Shown: positions 27,266 to 36,317 of the stretch, piece after piece
How the letters are laid out: each line of letters opens with the position of its first letter
Numbering within the stretch: the stretch's first letter is position 1
Assembly (NCBI GenBank): GCA_964560765.1
Contig: CAZLMG010000002.1
Span: forward strand, 211,905-275,904
Origin: CAZLMG01 sp964560765
GTDB taxonomy: Bacteria; Bdellovibrionota_B; Oligoflexia; Oligoflexales; CAZLMG01
DNA: 64,000 nt
Direction of reading: 5' to 3'
Notes under the pieces: model-generated
Told to the model about the DNA's origin: nothing
What the model saw: the letters and a program-made list of their open reading frames with translations, nothing else
The model's database searches: none
Made by a program: the position numbers and the translations under genes

Positions 27266-28237
27266 CTCGACACCGTTGATTCGATTGCGGCCGAGGCGCT
27301 TGCTCTGATATAGCATCAAATCGGCTGCCTTGATCACGTCTTCATCCTTGCCGGCATAGCCAGCTATACACCAAGCGGCGCCGACACTTGCCGTCAGCTT
27401 GACAGAAAAACCGTCGCGAAGAAATGCCGCCTGACCAATCAGTTCATGTATCGCCTTTGACTTTTCCATGACTCCGGCAAGATCTCCCTCACCGATCATG
27501 ATGACATATTCGTCGCCACCGTATCGAGCAGCACAGTCATCCGCTCCCAAAATACCAGAACACCGAATGAGTTTACCGACCTCGCCAATCACATAACTAC
27601 CCACGAGATGGTTCGCCGAGTCATTCACTTTCTTGAAGTGATCGAGGTCGATCATGATGACGCCAACACCCGTTTTCCCATCTCGAACTTGACGAATCTT
27701 CTGGGCGAAGGTCTGATTAAAAGACCGCATGTTATGCAAGCCCGTAAGCTCATCGGTCAGGCTAAGTAGATGCAGGCGATGGTTGGCGCTTCGCAGGTCA
27801 TCCGTCATCGCCTTCAAGCGGAGAACTGCATTAATGCGCGCTAGAAACTCACGGTCCGTGGTGTCCAGGCGAAAGTAGTCATCAGCCCCCATTTCCAAAC
27901 ACTCGACCGACAAATCCACTCGATCAGATGCTGCACCCAAGAAGACGATACCCGTATGCCTCTCGGCATCGCGCTCCCGAACATAGGCGCAAATGTCCTT
28001 GGCCGAGGTTGCACGGAAGTGCGCATCCAGCAGAATGAGGTCTGGATGGTGATTTTGGATAAGATCAAACGGAGCTTGGCCCGGTTGCCACCAGTGGACG
28101 TGGTATTGATACTTTGGTGCTGAATCAGCTGAATGCAACGAGCCACGTTGCAGAATCGCTGAAATACGCTCGATTGTCTCGCTAGCTTCGACAACTACGA
28201 GGACATTCATGCGGCGATTTCGCACACCGTGTGTCAC
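27164..28237 (-). CDS. Response regulator with GGDEF (diguanylate cyclase) domain
   Basis: A 357-residue cytoplasmic regulator predicted to make c-di-GMP. The receiver domain (about 10-135) keeps the phosphoacceptor Asp71 (LILLDAHFR) but has FRLDT where the usual Lys-Pro is found. The cyclase domain (160-320) has TDELTGLHN, MIDLDHFKKVND and the active motif RYGGDEY (240-244), a tolerated variant of GGDEF. The inhibitory RxxD site is replaced by GADD, so product feedback is probably lost. Residues 325-357 lie beyond the domain and are coded antisense to pyk. The GTG at 28237 is used; an ATG at 28210 is the alternative. Confidence 0.9.
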   Translation of the reverse strand: MTHGVRNRRMNVLVVVEASETIERISAILQRGSLHSADSAPKYQYHVHWWQPGQAPFDLIQNHHPDLILLDAHFRATSAKDICAYVRERDAERHTGIVFLGAASDRVDLSVECLEMGADDYFRLDTTDREFLARINAVLRLKAMTDDLRSANHRLHLLSLTDELTGLHNMRSFNQTFAQKIRQVRDGKTGVGVIMIDLDHFKKVNDSANHLVGSYVIGEVGKLIRCSGILGADDCAARYGGDEYVIMIGEGDLAGVMEKSKAIHELIGQAAFLRDGFSVKLTASVGAAWCIAGYAGKDEDVIKAADLMLYQSKRLGRNRINGVELRDPIDLDHISRAHLVDGDSGSDDHYVARVNYL

Positions 28238-28444
28238 GATCCGTACCCCAGTGCTAAGCCAGAATCCCTGAGTTGCCTACCGGAGGTTTCCAACCGCAAA
28301 TTCTGGTAAAATAGCTTATGAGAAGGGCGCTCCCCTGCTCTCCCCTGAGGTATCGGCCCGGACCTAGGCCTCTTAATCGTTTTTTTTTTGCACTTCACAA
28401 TCATCGGAATTGATTCATGAAATAGTGAATTCAGGGAAATAGAA

Positions 28445-30547
28445 TTGCCGCGAAATACGAACCATAGCCTGTCGCCAAAGGCAGAACGGTGCCTATTGCT
28501 GGACACCACACCTCAACGGAACCGCCGTAGGGGAGGCTGGAAAGTTCTCGCAAGACTCTTCGCGCTGAGCTTCCTGGGCGCTCTGTCCTATGCGGGTTGG
28601 TGGAGCCAGCAGATCAGCTTGTGGGATGACATCAGACGCCCGGGGCCTCTCATTCAGGCAACGTCCCGCGACAATACGCAAATCTATGATCGATCAGGTG
28701 TCTTGATTGGTGAACTATTCGACCAGTATCAAGTCCACATCCCATACAAAGATCTCCCTAAGCAACTGATCGCCGCCATTGTTGCGATCGAAGATCGCAA
28801 CTTCTTCCAACATCGCGGTATTGATCCTGTGGCCATAGGACGAGCCGCTTGGTCCAGTCTGCGACATCAGCGTTATACGCAAGGCGCCAGCACCATCACG
28901 CAGCAACTCGTGCGGCATTACTTGCTTTCACCAGAGCGCACCCTGGCTCGAAAGTTGCGTGAAGCCGCGCTTTCTTTGCGCCTGGAAAGAGAACTTAGCA
29001 AAGAGCAGATTCTCGAACTATATTGTAACCAACTATTTCTCGGTAATGGGGCTTATGGCGTTGGAGCAGCGGCATTGCGCTATTTTGGCAAGGCGCTCGA
29101 TCAATTGGCCGTACATGAGTTGGCCGTACTTGCAGGCCTCTTTCAGTCACCCAGTCGTTTCAATCCAGTTAAAGCCCCAGCATTGGCCCAGCGTCGCCAA
29201 AGAGAAGTCCTGCGCGCCATGCAGCAAACAGGCGTCCTAACGCAGGAATCGGCTCAACAATGGGCTAAGCAGTCCATCCAATATCAAGATTACAAACCTG
29301 TTCGCCTACAGGCTGCTCCTTACTTCATCGATTATATCGAGGCTGAAGCCAGCCGAATCCTAGGCGACCTTCCCATCCAGAGCTCCGGCCTGCGCATCCA
29401 CACGACACTCGATCAATCCATGCAGTCGGCTGCGACTGCCGCCATTCAGTCGAACGCGTCTCACCTGCAAAAGGTCGAGTCACGGGTTTATCGCCGCAGA
29501 GTCGGCGATCGGGCAAAATCGGGTATGGCTATTGAAGCCGCCATGCTAACGGTCGACCCCCGCACAGGTGAGATTCTAGCGATGCAGGGAGGACGGGACT
29601 ATCGAGTTTCCCAGTTTAACCGAACCGTGAGCAGCTTGCGTTCACCTGGATCGGCATTTAAGCCGGCGGTATTTTCCCTAGCGCTAAACCGCTCGTGGAA
29701 TTGGTCAGATATGCTGCTCATCGCGCCTATCGCCATCGACACCTATCGACCAAAGAACTATCAGCAAGAGTTCCTATCAGAGGCCACGTTACTTCGATCC
29801 TTTTACCACTCCATGAACACTCCAACGATCGAACTAGCAAACAAGATTGGTATGGATGCTCTCCTCGAACATGCCCGACGCTTGGGCGTTACATCGCCGC
29901 TCAAACGCGAAATTGGTACGGCGCTCGGCTCCTCAGAAGTCACGATGCTCGACCTGGCCCGCATGTATAGCACCTTCGCTGCTGAAGGAAAATTGATACA
30001 ACCCATAGCCATCAACCGCATCACTGATCGGGCAGGCAAGGTCTTGTATGAGGCACCAACTTTGGAAATGCGCACGTCGCGTCCCCTCTCACCGCAGATT
30101 GCATATCTCATGACCCAGGGCATGAAAGACGTGTTACGCCACGGTACTGGTGCGGGTGCGGCATCGTTCGCTCGTGTCGCAGCTGGAAAAACCGGTACCT
30201 CGGACCGATCCACCGATAACTGGTTTTGTGGCTATACCCCGGAAATGGTCACGATCGTGTGGGTGGGAACCGATGATCAGGCGGAAATACTGGGCAAGTC
30301 TACCGGGGGATCATTGGCACTTCCGATTTGGGAGAGCTTCATGAACCAAGCCTTGGCGATCGCGCCACCATCAAACTTCACGGAGCCACCAGGGATTGAA
30401 TCTGCAGTCATAGATCCCCGCTTTGGCCATCAATCGCCAAGCGGCATTCGCATGTACTTTTTACAGGGCCGCACACCCATCAAGGAGCGTTCAGACCTTG
30501 ATGTTGTGCGTCGTGACCAAGGTTTTCGCAACATATTTGGATATTAG
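28445..30547 (+). CDS. Class A penicillin-binding protein (PBP1A/1B type)
   Basis: Bifunctional peptidoglycan synthase, 700 residues. A cytoplasmic basic N-terminus and one membrane anchor (about 33-53) precede a GT51 glycosyltransferase (80-260, catalytic Glu116 in AIEDRNFFQHRG, TQGASTITQQLVR) and a transpeptidase (330-670) with all three motifs: SAFK (Ser403/Lys406), SMN (456-458) and KTGTS (582). The second glycosyltransferase Glu lies in LERELSKEQILELY. The TTG start has GGGA upstream; other starts further in would cut the basic tail only. It is followed 6 bp later by an LpoA-like gene. Confidence 0.95.
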   Translation: MPRNTNHSLSPKAERCLLLDTTPQRNRRRGGWKVLARLFALSFLGALSYAGWWSQQISLWDDIRRPGPLIQATSRDNTQIYDRSGVLIGELFDQYQVHIPYKDLPKQLIAAIVAIEDRNFFQHRGIDPVAIGRAAWSSLRHQRYTQGASTITQQLVRHYLLSPERTLARKLREAALSLRLERELSKEQILELYCNQLFLGNGAYGVGAAALRYFGKALDQLAVHELAVLAGLFQSPSRFNPVKAPALAQRRQREVLRAMQQTGVLTQESAQQWAKQSIQYQDYKPVRLQAAPYFIDYIEAEASRILGDLPIQSSGLRIHTTLDQSMQSAATAAIQSNASHLQKVESRVYRRRVGDRAKSGMAIEAAMLTVDPRTGEILAMQGGRDYRVSQFNRTVSSLRSPGSAFKPAVFSLALNRSWNWSDMLLIAPIAIDTYRPKNYQQEFLSEATLLRSFYHSMNTPTIELANKIGMDALLEHARRLGVTSPLKREIGTALGSSEVTMLDLARMYSTFAAEGKLIQPIAINRITDRAGKVLYEAPTLEMRTSRPLSPQIAYLMTQGMKDVLRHGTGAGAASFARVAAGKTGTSDRSTDNWFCGYTPEMVTIVWVGTDDQAEILGKSTGGSLALPIWESFMNQALAIAPPSNFTEPPGIESAVIDPRFGHQSPSGIRMYFLQGRTPIKERSDLDVVRRDQGFRNIFGY

Positions 30548-30553
30548 CCGTCT

Positions 30554-32095
30554 ATGCTCGCATCCCATAAGCCAATCGCATTCCAACTACTTTCGCTGGC
30601 GATAAGCGTCGTGACTGGCTTTAAGGCCATGGGCACAACTTCGTCATCGCGCCATCACACTAGCCAGTCTGGACTCAGCGCAGGAGTGTCGGCTGCCATG
30701 CAAAAGGTGCGCCCCGCGATCCGACCAGAAGATGCCCGCATGGTGAGCGGCTGCATGCATTGGTTTACGGACTACGTACCCGCTTGGAAGAACCTGATTC
30801 AGCCTGCCAGCCGCGGATCAACACCAAAGATCCGACCAGTTGTGCAGCGTCTGGCGACCCTCACACCCGCAGTCTGCCAAGACCCAGCACAAATTGTCAC
30901 GGCCATGCGTCAACTGCAAGATTCCATGCAAATTGGCAAACAGGCTCGCGTACTCGTTTTATTGCCACTAACAGGGCTTGCAGCTGAAGCGGGCCAAGCG
31001 GTAAAGGCAGGGATCGAAAGCTCACTTCGTCTGAACGGCTCTTCAGAATCGCATGTCATCTTCGCCGATACCGCCGGCGATGCTGGCCGCCTGTGGGAAC
31101 AAATGCGCATGCACCTCCTGACCAATGAAATCCGGTTGATGGTCGGCGGCATCAGCACCGGCGAAGCCCAATTGCTTGCCAATTGGTCGAAAAAACTTCG
31201 TATGCCAACGTTGATCATCAACGGCTCAGAGCATGTTGATCTCAGCCATCATTTTGCATTTCGTGTCTTTCCTGACATCGATCACTTAGCCGACTCTCTG
31301 GCCAAAGCTGCTCGCAGTGAGGGCTACCGTCGCATTGCCATCCTACGTCCTGCTCGCGAGTCTGCCGCTCGCTTGGCCAGCGCCTTCACGTCCAAAATGC
31401 CAAAGCATGAACTGACACTTGTTCGCGATGTCACCTATCTCCCCGGGCAGTATCCCGCCTTGGAAGAAGCAGCGCGGCAATTGCTGCAACTACTGCCTTC
31501 TCAGCGGCAAGAAGAGTACAAGGCCCTCGTCGAGCGCCGTCAAGCCGAGGCTGTAGCGCGCCAAGAACGGTTTGATCCCAGCCAAGTCGCGCTGCAACCG
31601 GCCACGGACTTTGATGCCATTTTCCTGCCCGATGACTTTCGCGCCGTTCGCCATGTCCTAAAACTGCTTCGCTTCCTCGGCGTCAAACGAGTGAGGTTCA
31701 TCGGCAGCCAGGAATGGCGTGGACGGTCGCTCGTTGAGCCATTTGACGATGCGCTTGCGGGTTCGCTATTTGCGGATTATGTAGGGCTATACGACCAGCT
31801 ACCGCCGTCTGTGAGCCATCCGGCAGCAGGCAGTAGCTTTCTTGACCCAAGCATGGCACGAGCAGTGGACTTTCGTCTGATGGGTCATATTGCCGGCGGG
31901 GTTGCGGTCCAGGCATTGACACAGCGGGCGATGACGCGCATGCAGTTAACCCGGCAAATCGGCCAAGCCCAATTCCCTGGACAGCTCGGAACATTCCAAA
32001 GGGGCGAAGTATTCAGCGCCGGCCGTGATACCAATTGGCCGGCCTTTGTTTTTCGCGTCTTGCCGGACAACATATCCCTATTGCACTCGTATTAA
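30554..32095 (+). CDS. Periplasmic-binding-fold protein, LpoA/LivJ-like
   Basis: A 513-residue protein. The first 30 residues are hydrophobic and resemble a signal sequence without a lipobox cysteine. Residues about 130-490 have the type I periplasmic-binding fold of LivJ and of the C-terminal part of LpoA: VLVLLPLTGLAAEAGQAVKA, then GGISTGEAQLLANWSKKL, FRVFPDIDHLADSLAKAA and FDAIFLPDD. It is six bases downstream of a class A PBP, the same pairing logic as E. coli PBP1A and its outer-membrane activator LpoA, so a synthase-activator role is a fair inference. A solute-binding role is the alternative, although no transporter is nearby. Confidence 0.75.
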   Translation: MLASHKPIAFQLLSLAISVVTGFKAMGTTSSSRHHTSQSGLSAGVSAAMQKVRPAIRPEDARMVSGCMHWFTDYVPAWKNLIQPASRGSTPKIRPVVQRLATLTPAVCQDPAQIVTAMRQLQDSMQIGKQARVLVLLPLTGLAAEAGQAVKAGIESSLRLNGSSESHVIFADTAGDAGRLWEQMRMHLLTNEIRLMVGGISTGEAQLLANWSKKLRMPTLIINGSEHVDLSHHFAFRVFPDIDHLADSLAKAARSEGYRRIAILRPARESAARLASAFTSKMPKHELTLVRDVTYLPGQYPALEEAARQLLQLLPSQRQEEYKALVERRQAEAVARQERFDPSQVALQPATDFDAIFLPDDFRAVRHVLKLLRFLGVKRVRFIGSQEWRGRSLVEPFDDALAGSLFADYVGLYDQLPPSVSHPAAGSSFLDPSMARAVDFRLMGHIAGGVAVQALTQRAMTRMQLTRQIGQAQFPGQLGTFQRGEVFSAGRDTNWPAFVFRVLPDNISLLHSY

Positions 32096-32118
32096 TCTCG
32101 ATTGGCGACGTGCGCGAA

Positions 32119-32952
32119 TCAGACATCCAGCGTCGCAACTGCGAAGCCCCGATGCACCAAGGCGCCGGACAAGGGGTGCGCGGCATGTCCACCAGTCATA
32201 TACGCCTGGCGGCGTTGCGGGCCAGCATTGGACTGCCAAGTGGCGTCTGCAAAACCAACTTCGCGCAACACGTGCGCCGAACGCCGCGCGATGGCTTCTC
32301 CTGAATCAACCCACTGCACGGGGCGCGGACTCGCCAGGGCGAGATGCTGCCGCAATAGAGGGAAATGTGTACATCCCAAAACAATCGCATCTACCGGCAC
32401 CGGTAACGAGGGTGAAAAGAACGGCGCTAATTCGCGTTGAATAATGTGCAGATCAGGCTCAGTTCCGACGATCCACTCCTCGGCCAAGTCTACTAATTTG
32501 GCAGAACCGACTTTGATCACTTGGCAGTCGGCAGCAAACTCCTGAATGAGTCTGTCCGTGTAGGGTCGCCGAACAGTTGCCGGCGTTGCCAACAAGCCAA
32601 TGGCCCGTGTTCGACTCAGCCCATTCGCCGTCTTGATAGCTGGAACCACGCCAACCACAGGTACTGAGAGTTCAGAACGCAGTCGCGGCAAGGCCACGGT
32701 GCTGGCCGTATTGCAGGCCACAACTACCAAATCTGGCTGCGTCTGCTGGCAGAGGGCTCGGACGACAAGCGACACCCGCTCATCCACAAACTCCTCGGTT
32801 TTCGTTCCGTAGGGATAGGCCGCCGAGTCGGTGCAAAACACGATGTCGAGGCCGGGCATCGCCACCAAAATGGATTCAAGAATGCTGAGACCACCAACCC
32901 CGGAATCAAACACGGCGACGCGCGGTGCGCTTGTTTTCCGAGGCCCGTGCAT
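32119..32952 (-). CDS. murI: Glutamate racemase
   Basis: Makes D-glutamate for peptidoglycan from L-glutamate. 277 residues from the ATG at 32952, which lies two bases after the stop of the upstream gene (coupled translation); a longer open frame overlaps that gene and looks unreal. The two catalytic cysteines are Cys80 (VVACNTAST) and Cys194 (VLGCTHFPLL); Asp16 in VFDSGVGGLS and AYPYG complete the site. Part of a two-gene unit with an NlpC/P60 cell-wall enzyme, and opposite the PBP/LpoA-like pair, so this is an envelope gene cluster. Confidence 0.95.
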   Translation of the reverse strand: MHGPRKTSAPRVAVFDSGVGGLSILESILVAMPGLDIVFCTDSAAYPYGTKTEEFVDERVSLVVRALCQQTQPDLVVVACNTASTVALPRLRSELSVPVVGVVPAIKTANGLSRTRAIGLLATPATVRRPYTDRLIQEFAADCQVIKVGSAKLVDLAEEWIVGTEPDLHIIQRELAPFFSPSLPVPVDAIVLGCTHFPLLRQHLALASPRPVQWVDSGEAIARRSAHVLREVGFADATWQSNAGPQRRQAYMTGGHAAHPLSGALVHRGFAVATLDV

Positions 32953-32954
32953 AT

Positions 32955-33752
32955 TCAGCCGACAACTGTCCGAAAGGGAGGCGATGGAGTGGCGAAACTC
33001 AGAAGTTGCCGGCCCGATACTGGCCATTGGGGCGTCGGGTCAATCAAGCGCCGGTGGCGCAAGACGCGCACAAACCCACCGCGATAGGCATCTAAATCCA
33101 CATCTTGGTCCAATCGGAACCCACCAACATGCCGCTCGGGGCCCTGTCGGTAACGAGAAATATGCACGATGTCTGCTCGGCCCAGTCCAGTGACGCGAGT
33201 CACCATGACGATGTGTCGGGGATACACCACCAAGTCCCCTGGCTGCAATCTTTGCAAGTTCCGCCCGAGGTCGACCAAATTGTAATTGCGGAAAATGCCC
33301 GGAGACGTTTGTTTTGCCAGCTCGCGCGATGAGGCGTAGGGGTAATCGAGTCCAGCATTCGCATAAACTGAGTGCACAAAGTGACTGCAGTCCATGCCGC
33401 ACTTGCGGCATTCCTTGCAAAGACGCGAGCGCTCCTCAAGGGCGATGTTATTGCGACGAACACACTGCCGGCACGCGACGCATTCGTCCATGGAGCCGAT
33501 GCGGGCACCTCCCCAAACATAGGGAACGTGCGTCAACTCCACGTGCTCTAAGGCTAATTGAATGAGGCGGCGCTGCAATCCAGCCCCATCCGGCAGGCTG
33601 GTGGGAACCATATCAATCGCGGAGGCAGATGTAGTGCCGGAAAGGTCCAGTTTGAGTACCCAGGGTGCGCTGGCTTGCGCGCTTAAGGACCAGAGAACCA
33701 AAGACGTAAGTGCAAAGAAAATGCGAATCAACAGGAGACTCCTCATGAACAC
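32955..33752 (-). CDS. Secreted NlpC/P60 peptidase with six-cysteine insertion
   Basis: A 265-residue exported protein with signal peptide to about residue 28. The NlpC/P60 fold is recognised by VPYVWGGARIG, the catalytic cysteine DCSHFVHSVYANAGLDYP (Cys122) and the catalytic histidine RHIVMV (His180), so it probably cuts peptidoglycan stem peptides. Between the VWGG strand and the catalytic cysteine (about 84-119) is an insertion with CxxCxxC (91, 94, 97) and a second CxxCxxC (112, 115, 118). Ordinary family members go straight from WGG to the DCSGF segment. Its stop nearly touches murI. The insertion may bind metal or form disulphides. Confidence 0.85.
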   Translation of the reverse strand: MFMRSLLLIRIFFALTSLVLWSLSAQASAPWVLKLDLSGTTSASAIDMVPTSLPDGAGLQRRLIQLALEHVELTHVPYVWGGARIGSMDECVACRQCVRRNNIALEERSRLCKECRKCGMDCSHFVHSVYANAGLDYPYASSRELAKQTSPGIFRNYNLVDLGRNLQRLQPGDLVVYPRHIVMVTRVTGLGRADIVHISRYRQGPERHVGGFRLDQDVDLDAYRGGFVRVLRHRRLIDPTPQWPVSGRQLLSFATPSPPFRTVVG

Positions 33753-33863
33753 TTAGGGTATCACGATCGAAGGCTTCTCGGAAACCGGATCGTTGAATTC
33801 TCGGCGCAAGCGCGTTAATGAACCGAGGGTTTCCTAGGATGCGGGGGATTTGATGAGAGGTTT

Positions 33864-34814
33864 ATGAGTCCAAAGACGCAAGGCAACATTCTAAAACTAA
33901 AGAGTATTTTTTCAGATGGCGGCTTGCAGCCGGTGACCCGCTTCGCTCCTTCGCCGACTGGCGCGTTGCACCTCGGCCACGTTGCGGCTGCCCTGCACGT
34001 CTGGGGAATCGGCCGTTGCCTCAAGGCTCGCATCTATTTGCGCATGGAAGATCACGATACGGGTCGCTGCCGCAAGGAATTTGAAGACGGCATTTTGCGC
34101 GATTTGGATTGGCTCGGACTTGAACCCCACGATGGAGTCAGTTCCGCCTATAGCGCCTCGAACTTTCGTCAAAGTGATCATTGGCAGCGCTATTTTGCGG
34201 CGGTGCACGACCTCGAAAGCACAGGGCAACATGTGTATGCTTGCTCGTGCTCACGCCGCGATATTCAAGCCGCAATCACCGTCGATGCGGGTGACGAGAT
34301 CCACTACGCTGGAACCTGCCGCCATCGGCAGCTTGAACCCGCCGCCGGCCTGGGTCTGCGCCTGCTGATTCCTGACGATAAGGTCGCATTTACCGACGTC
34401 CTGCAAGGAGACCAGGAACAAACTCCCGGCGAGCAGTGCGGCGATGTGCTTTTGCGCGATCGAGATGGTAACTGGACGTACCAATTTGCCGTCACCGTTG
34501 ATGACATGGCTGATGGTATCAATCTAGTCATTCGCGGCGATGATCTATTAGACTCCACGGGTCGGCAAATCATGATGGCCGACATGCTCGGACGAAAGGC
34601 GCCCGCCGTGTTTGCCCATCACGATCTCATCGTCGATGCCGACGGCCGTAAACTCAGCAAACGAGACGCCGCAGCTGGCATTAGTCGGCTTCGCGGCGAA
34701 GGGTACCATCCACAACAGGTGTTGGCTATGGCGGCGCGACAAGTTGGACTCGTCGGTGAACGACACCGATTGTCTGTCGAAGATCTGCGAGGACTATTTC
34801 TTGATGAATGGTAA
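33864..34814 (+). CDS. gluQ: Glutamyl-Q tRNA(Asp) synthetase
   Basis: Paralogue of the glutamyl-tRNA synthetase catalytic core that attaches glutamate to the queuosine base of tRNA(Asp). 316 residues. The class I signature HLGH is seen in PSPTGALHLGHVAAALHVWG and the KMSKS equivalent is KLSKRDAAA. A zinc-type set is formed by YACSCSRRDI and YAGTCRH. Absence of the anticodon-binding domain (full GluRS is about 470 residues) separates it from gltX. Overlaps thiL by 11 bp. Confidence 0.92.
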   Translation: MSPKTQGNILKLKSIFSDGGLQPVTRFAPSPTGALHLGHVAAALHVWGIGRCLKARIYLRMEDHDTGRCRKEFEDGILRDLDWLGLEPHDGVSSAYSASNFRQSDHWQRYFAAVHDLESTGQHVYACSCSRRDIQAAITVDAGDEIHYAGTCRHRQLEPAAGLGLRLLIPDDKVAFTDVLQGDQEQTPGEQCGDVLLRDRDGNWTYQFAVTVDDMADGINLVIRGDDLLDSTGRQIMMADMLGRKAPAVFAHHDLIVDADGRKLSKRDAAAGISRLRGEGYHPQQVLAMAARQVGLVGERHRLSVEDLRGLFLDEW

Positions 34815-35727
34815 CGGGGAACAAGTGCTGATTGACTGGCTGGCGAACAGCCTGCCGCAAGGGGCGGAGGTGGTTGTAGGCCCTGGCGATGATGCCGCCG
34901 TCGTTGGCAATGCTCTGAACCCTTGGTTGGTGGCCTGCGATACCCTGAATGATCAGGTGCACTTTGACTCATTAACCACCACACCTGAACTCATCGGCCG
35001 CAAGGCACTTGCCGTCAATCTCAGTGATATGGCAGCTATGGGCGGCGTCGGCAGATTTGCCCTCGTCGGACTTACACTAAATCGAGGCTGTGGTCAGGAC
35101 TACGCGCGGCGCATCTTTGCCGGAATGCAGGCACTGGCGACTCAGCATGGCGTCTCGCTGGTTGGTGGCGATACGACATCTTGGGACTCCCCCCTTTCGC
35201 TCACGGTGGCGATCATGGGAGTGCCGCACCCAAGAGGCCCCATTTTGCGATCAGGCGGATCCCCTGGCGATGTCTTGGTTGTGACGGGACCTTTAGGAGG
35301 ATCTCTGTCATCGAGTCGTCATTTGTATTTTCAGCCCCGGCTGCAATTGATCCAAGATATTTTGGATCGGTACCCAGTGAATGCACTCATGGACATCAGT
35401 GATGGCCTAGCCAGCGATTTGCCGCGATTGGCGTGCGCCTCGGGATGTGGCTTCGACCTACACACCAGTCAGGTACCCATTCACCAAGATGTGCAAGCGG
35501 GCTCCGCTGAACAGCGCCTGCAGCAGGCTCTTGCCGACGGCGAGGATTTTGAATTGCTATTGGCGCTCGACCCAGCTGTGTGGGCGCAGCTGCAAGTGGA
35601 TCCGATCATCCCTGGTTCGGCTCTCACCCGGCTAGGGGAATTGACTGCCAATTCTGCTCAGCAGTGCATTGACGATCAGGGTCGCGTCACTCCATTCCTC
35701 GGACGAGGATATGAACATGTATTCTAA
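34804..35727 (+). CDS. thiL: Thiamine-monophosphate kinase
   Basis: Phosphorylates thiamine monophosphate to the cofactor thiamine diphosphate. 307 residues from the ATG at 34804 (GAGGA ten bases upstream, inside gluQ); the longer open frame antedates the conserved start. PurM-like motifs seen: VVGPGDDAAVVG for metal and nucleotide binding, AVNLSDMAAMGG, SLVGGDTTSW and ALMDISDGLASDL. The gene overlaps gluQ and ogt by 11 bp each, so the three are probably translationally coupled. Confidence 0.92.
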   Translation: MNGNGEQVLIDWLANSLPQGAEVVVGPGDDAAVVGNALNPWLVACDTLNDQVHFDSLTTTPELIGRKALAVNLSDMAAMGGVGRFALVGLTLNRGCGQDYARRIFAGMQALATQHGVSLVGGDTTSWDSPLSLTVAIMGVPHPRGPILRSGGSPGDVLVVTGPLGGSLSSSRHLYFQPRLQLIQDILDRYPVNALMDISDGLASDLPRLACASGCGFDLHTSQVPIHQDVQAGSAEQRLQQALADGEDFELLLALDPAVWAQLQVDPIIPGSALTRLGELTANSAQQCIDDQGRVTPFLGRGYEHVF

Positions 35728-36238
35728 ATCCGCCTGCGTGACTCTGCCGCTGAAAACGCCGATCGGAATCTTGACGATTACAGGCGATGCCATGGGCGTC
35801 ACGCGCATTGCGTGGGCCGAAGCAAACGAGCCGTCCAATATAAAGTCTATCGCAACGAAAGTGGGCAATGCCGCTGTGCCTGACGGCTTGCAACAGGCCG
35901 TAGACAAGCTTACAGACTTTTTTGCCGGTAACACCTGCGACCTTGCAGTCGTTCCCCTCAACGATTCCCAATTCACACCTTTCCAACGAGCCGTTTATGC
36001 GGCCTGTCGGTCGATCCCTATCGGTGAAACCCGCACCTATGGCGAGCTTGCAAAACTAGCCGGTTCCGAGCGCGCCGCGCGTGCCGTCGGCCGCTGCATG
36101 GCCCTAAATCCATGGCCACTGCTCGTTCCGTGTCACCGAGTCCTGCCCAGTACCGGCAAGCTAGGAAAATATTCCGGTTCGGGGGGCGCCAGCACCAAGG
36201 GATGGCTTCTGAGCCATGAACAAGGCTACGCCCGATGA
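35717..36238 (+). CDS. ogt: Methylated-DNA-protein cysteine methyltransferase
   Basis: Repairs O6-alkylguanine by transferring the alkyl group to its own cysteine; a suicide enzyme. 173 residues from the ATG at 35717, chosen because GAGG is eight bases upstream. The acceptor Cys139 lies in the invariant PCHRV, and the DNA-binding helix IPIGETRTYGELAKLAG is complete. The N-terminal domain is short (Ogt/MGMT size), with no Ada-type regulator domain. Overlaps thiL by 11 bp. Confidence 0.94.
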   Translation: MYSKSACVTLPLKTPIGILTITGDAMGVTRIAWAEANEPSNIKSIATKVGNAAVPDGLQQAVDKLTDFFAGNTCDLAVVPLNDSQFTPFQRAVYAACRSIPIGETRTYGELAKLAGSERAARAVGRCMALNPWPLLVPCHRVLPSTGKLGKYSGSGGASTKGWLLSHEQGYAR

Positions 36239-36317
36239 TCCCTCGGTAACTTGTCTTTCCATCGCCCGCCAAAATCGCTAAACTACAGGAAAATCCGCTT
36301 GTTCGTCTGGAGGCGTC

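Noticed and set aside
28380..28389. T run as a terminator for upstream genes
   Set aside because: Only a four-base GGCC repeat precedes it and the flanking genes diverge, so a terminator is not needed there.
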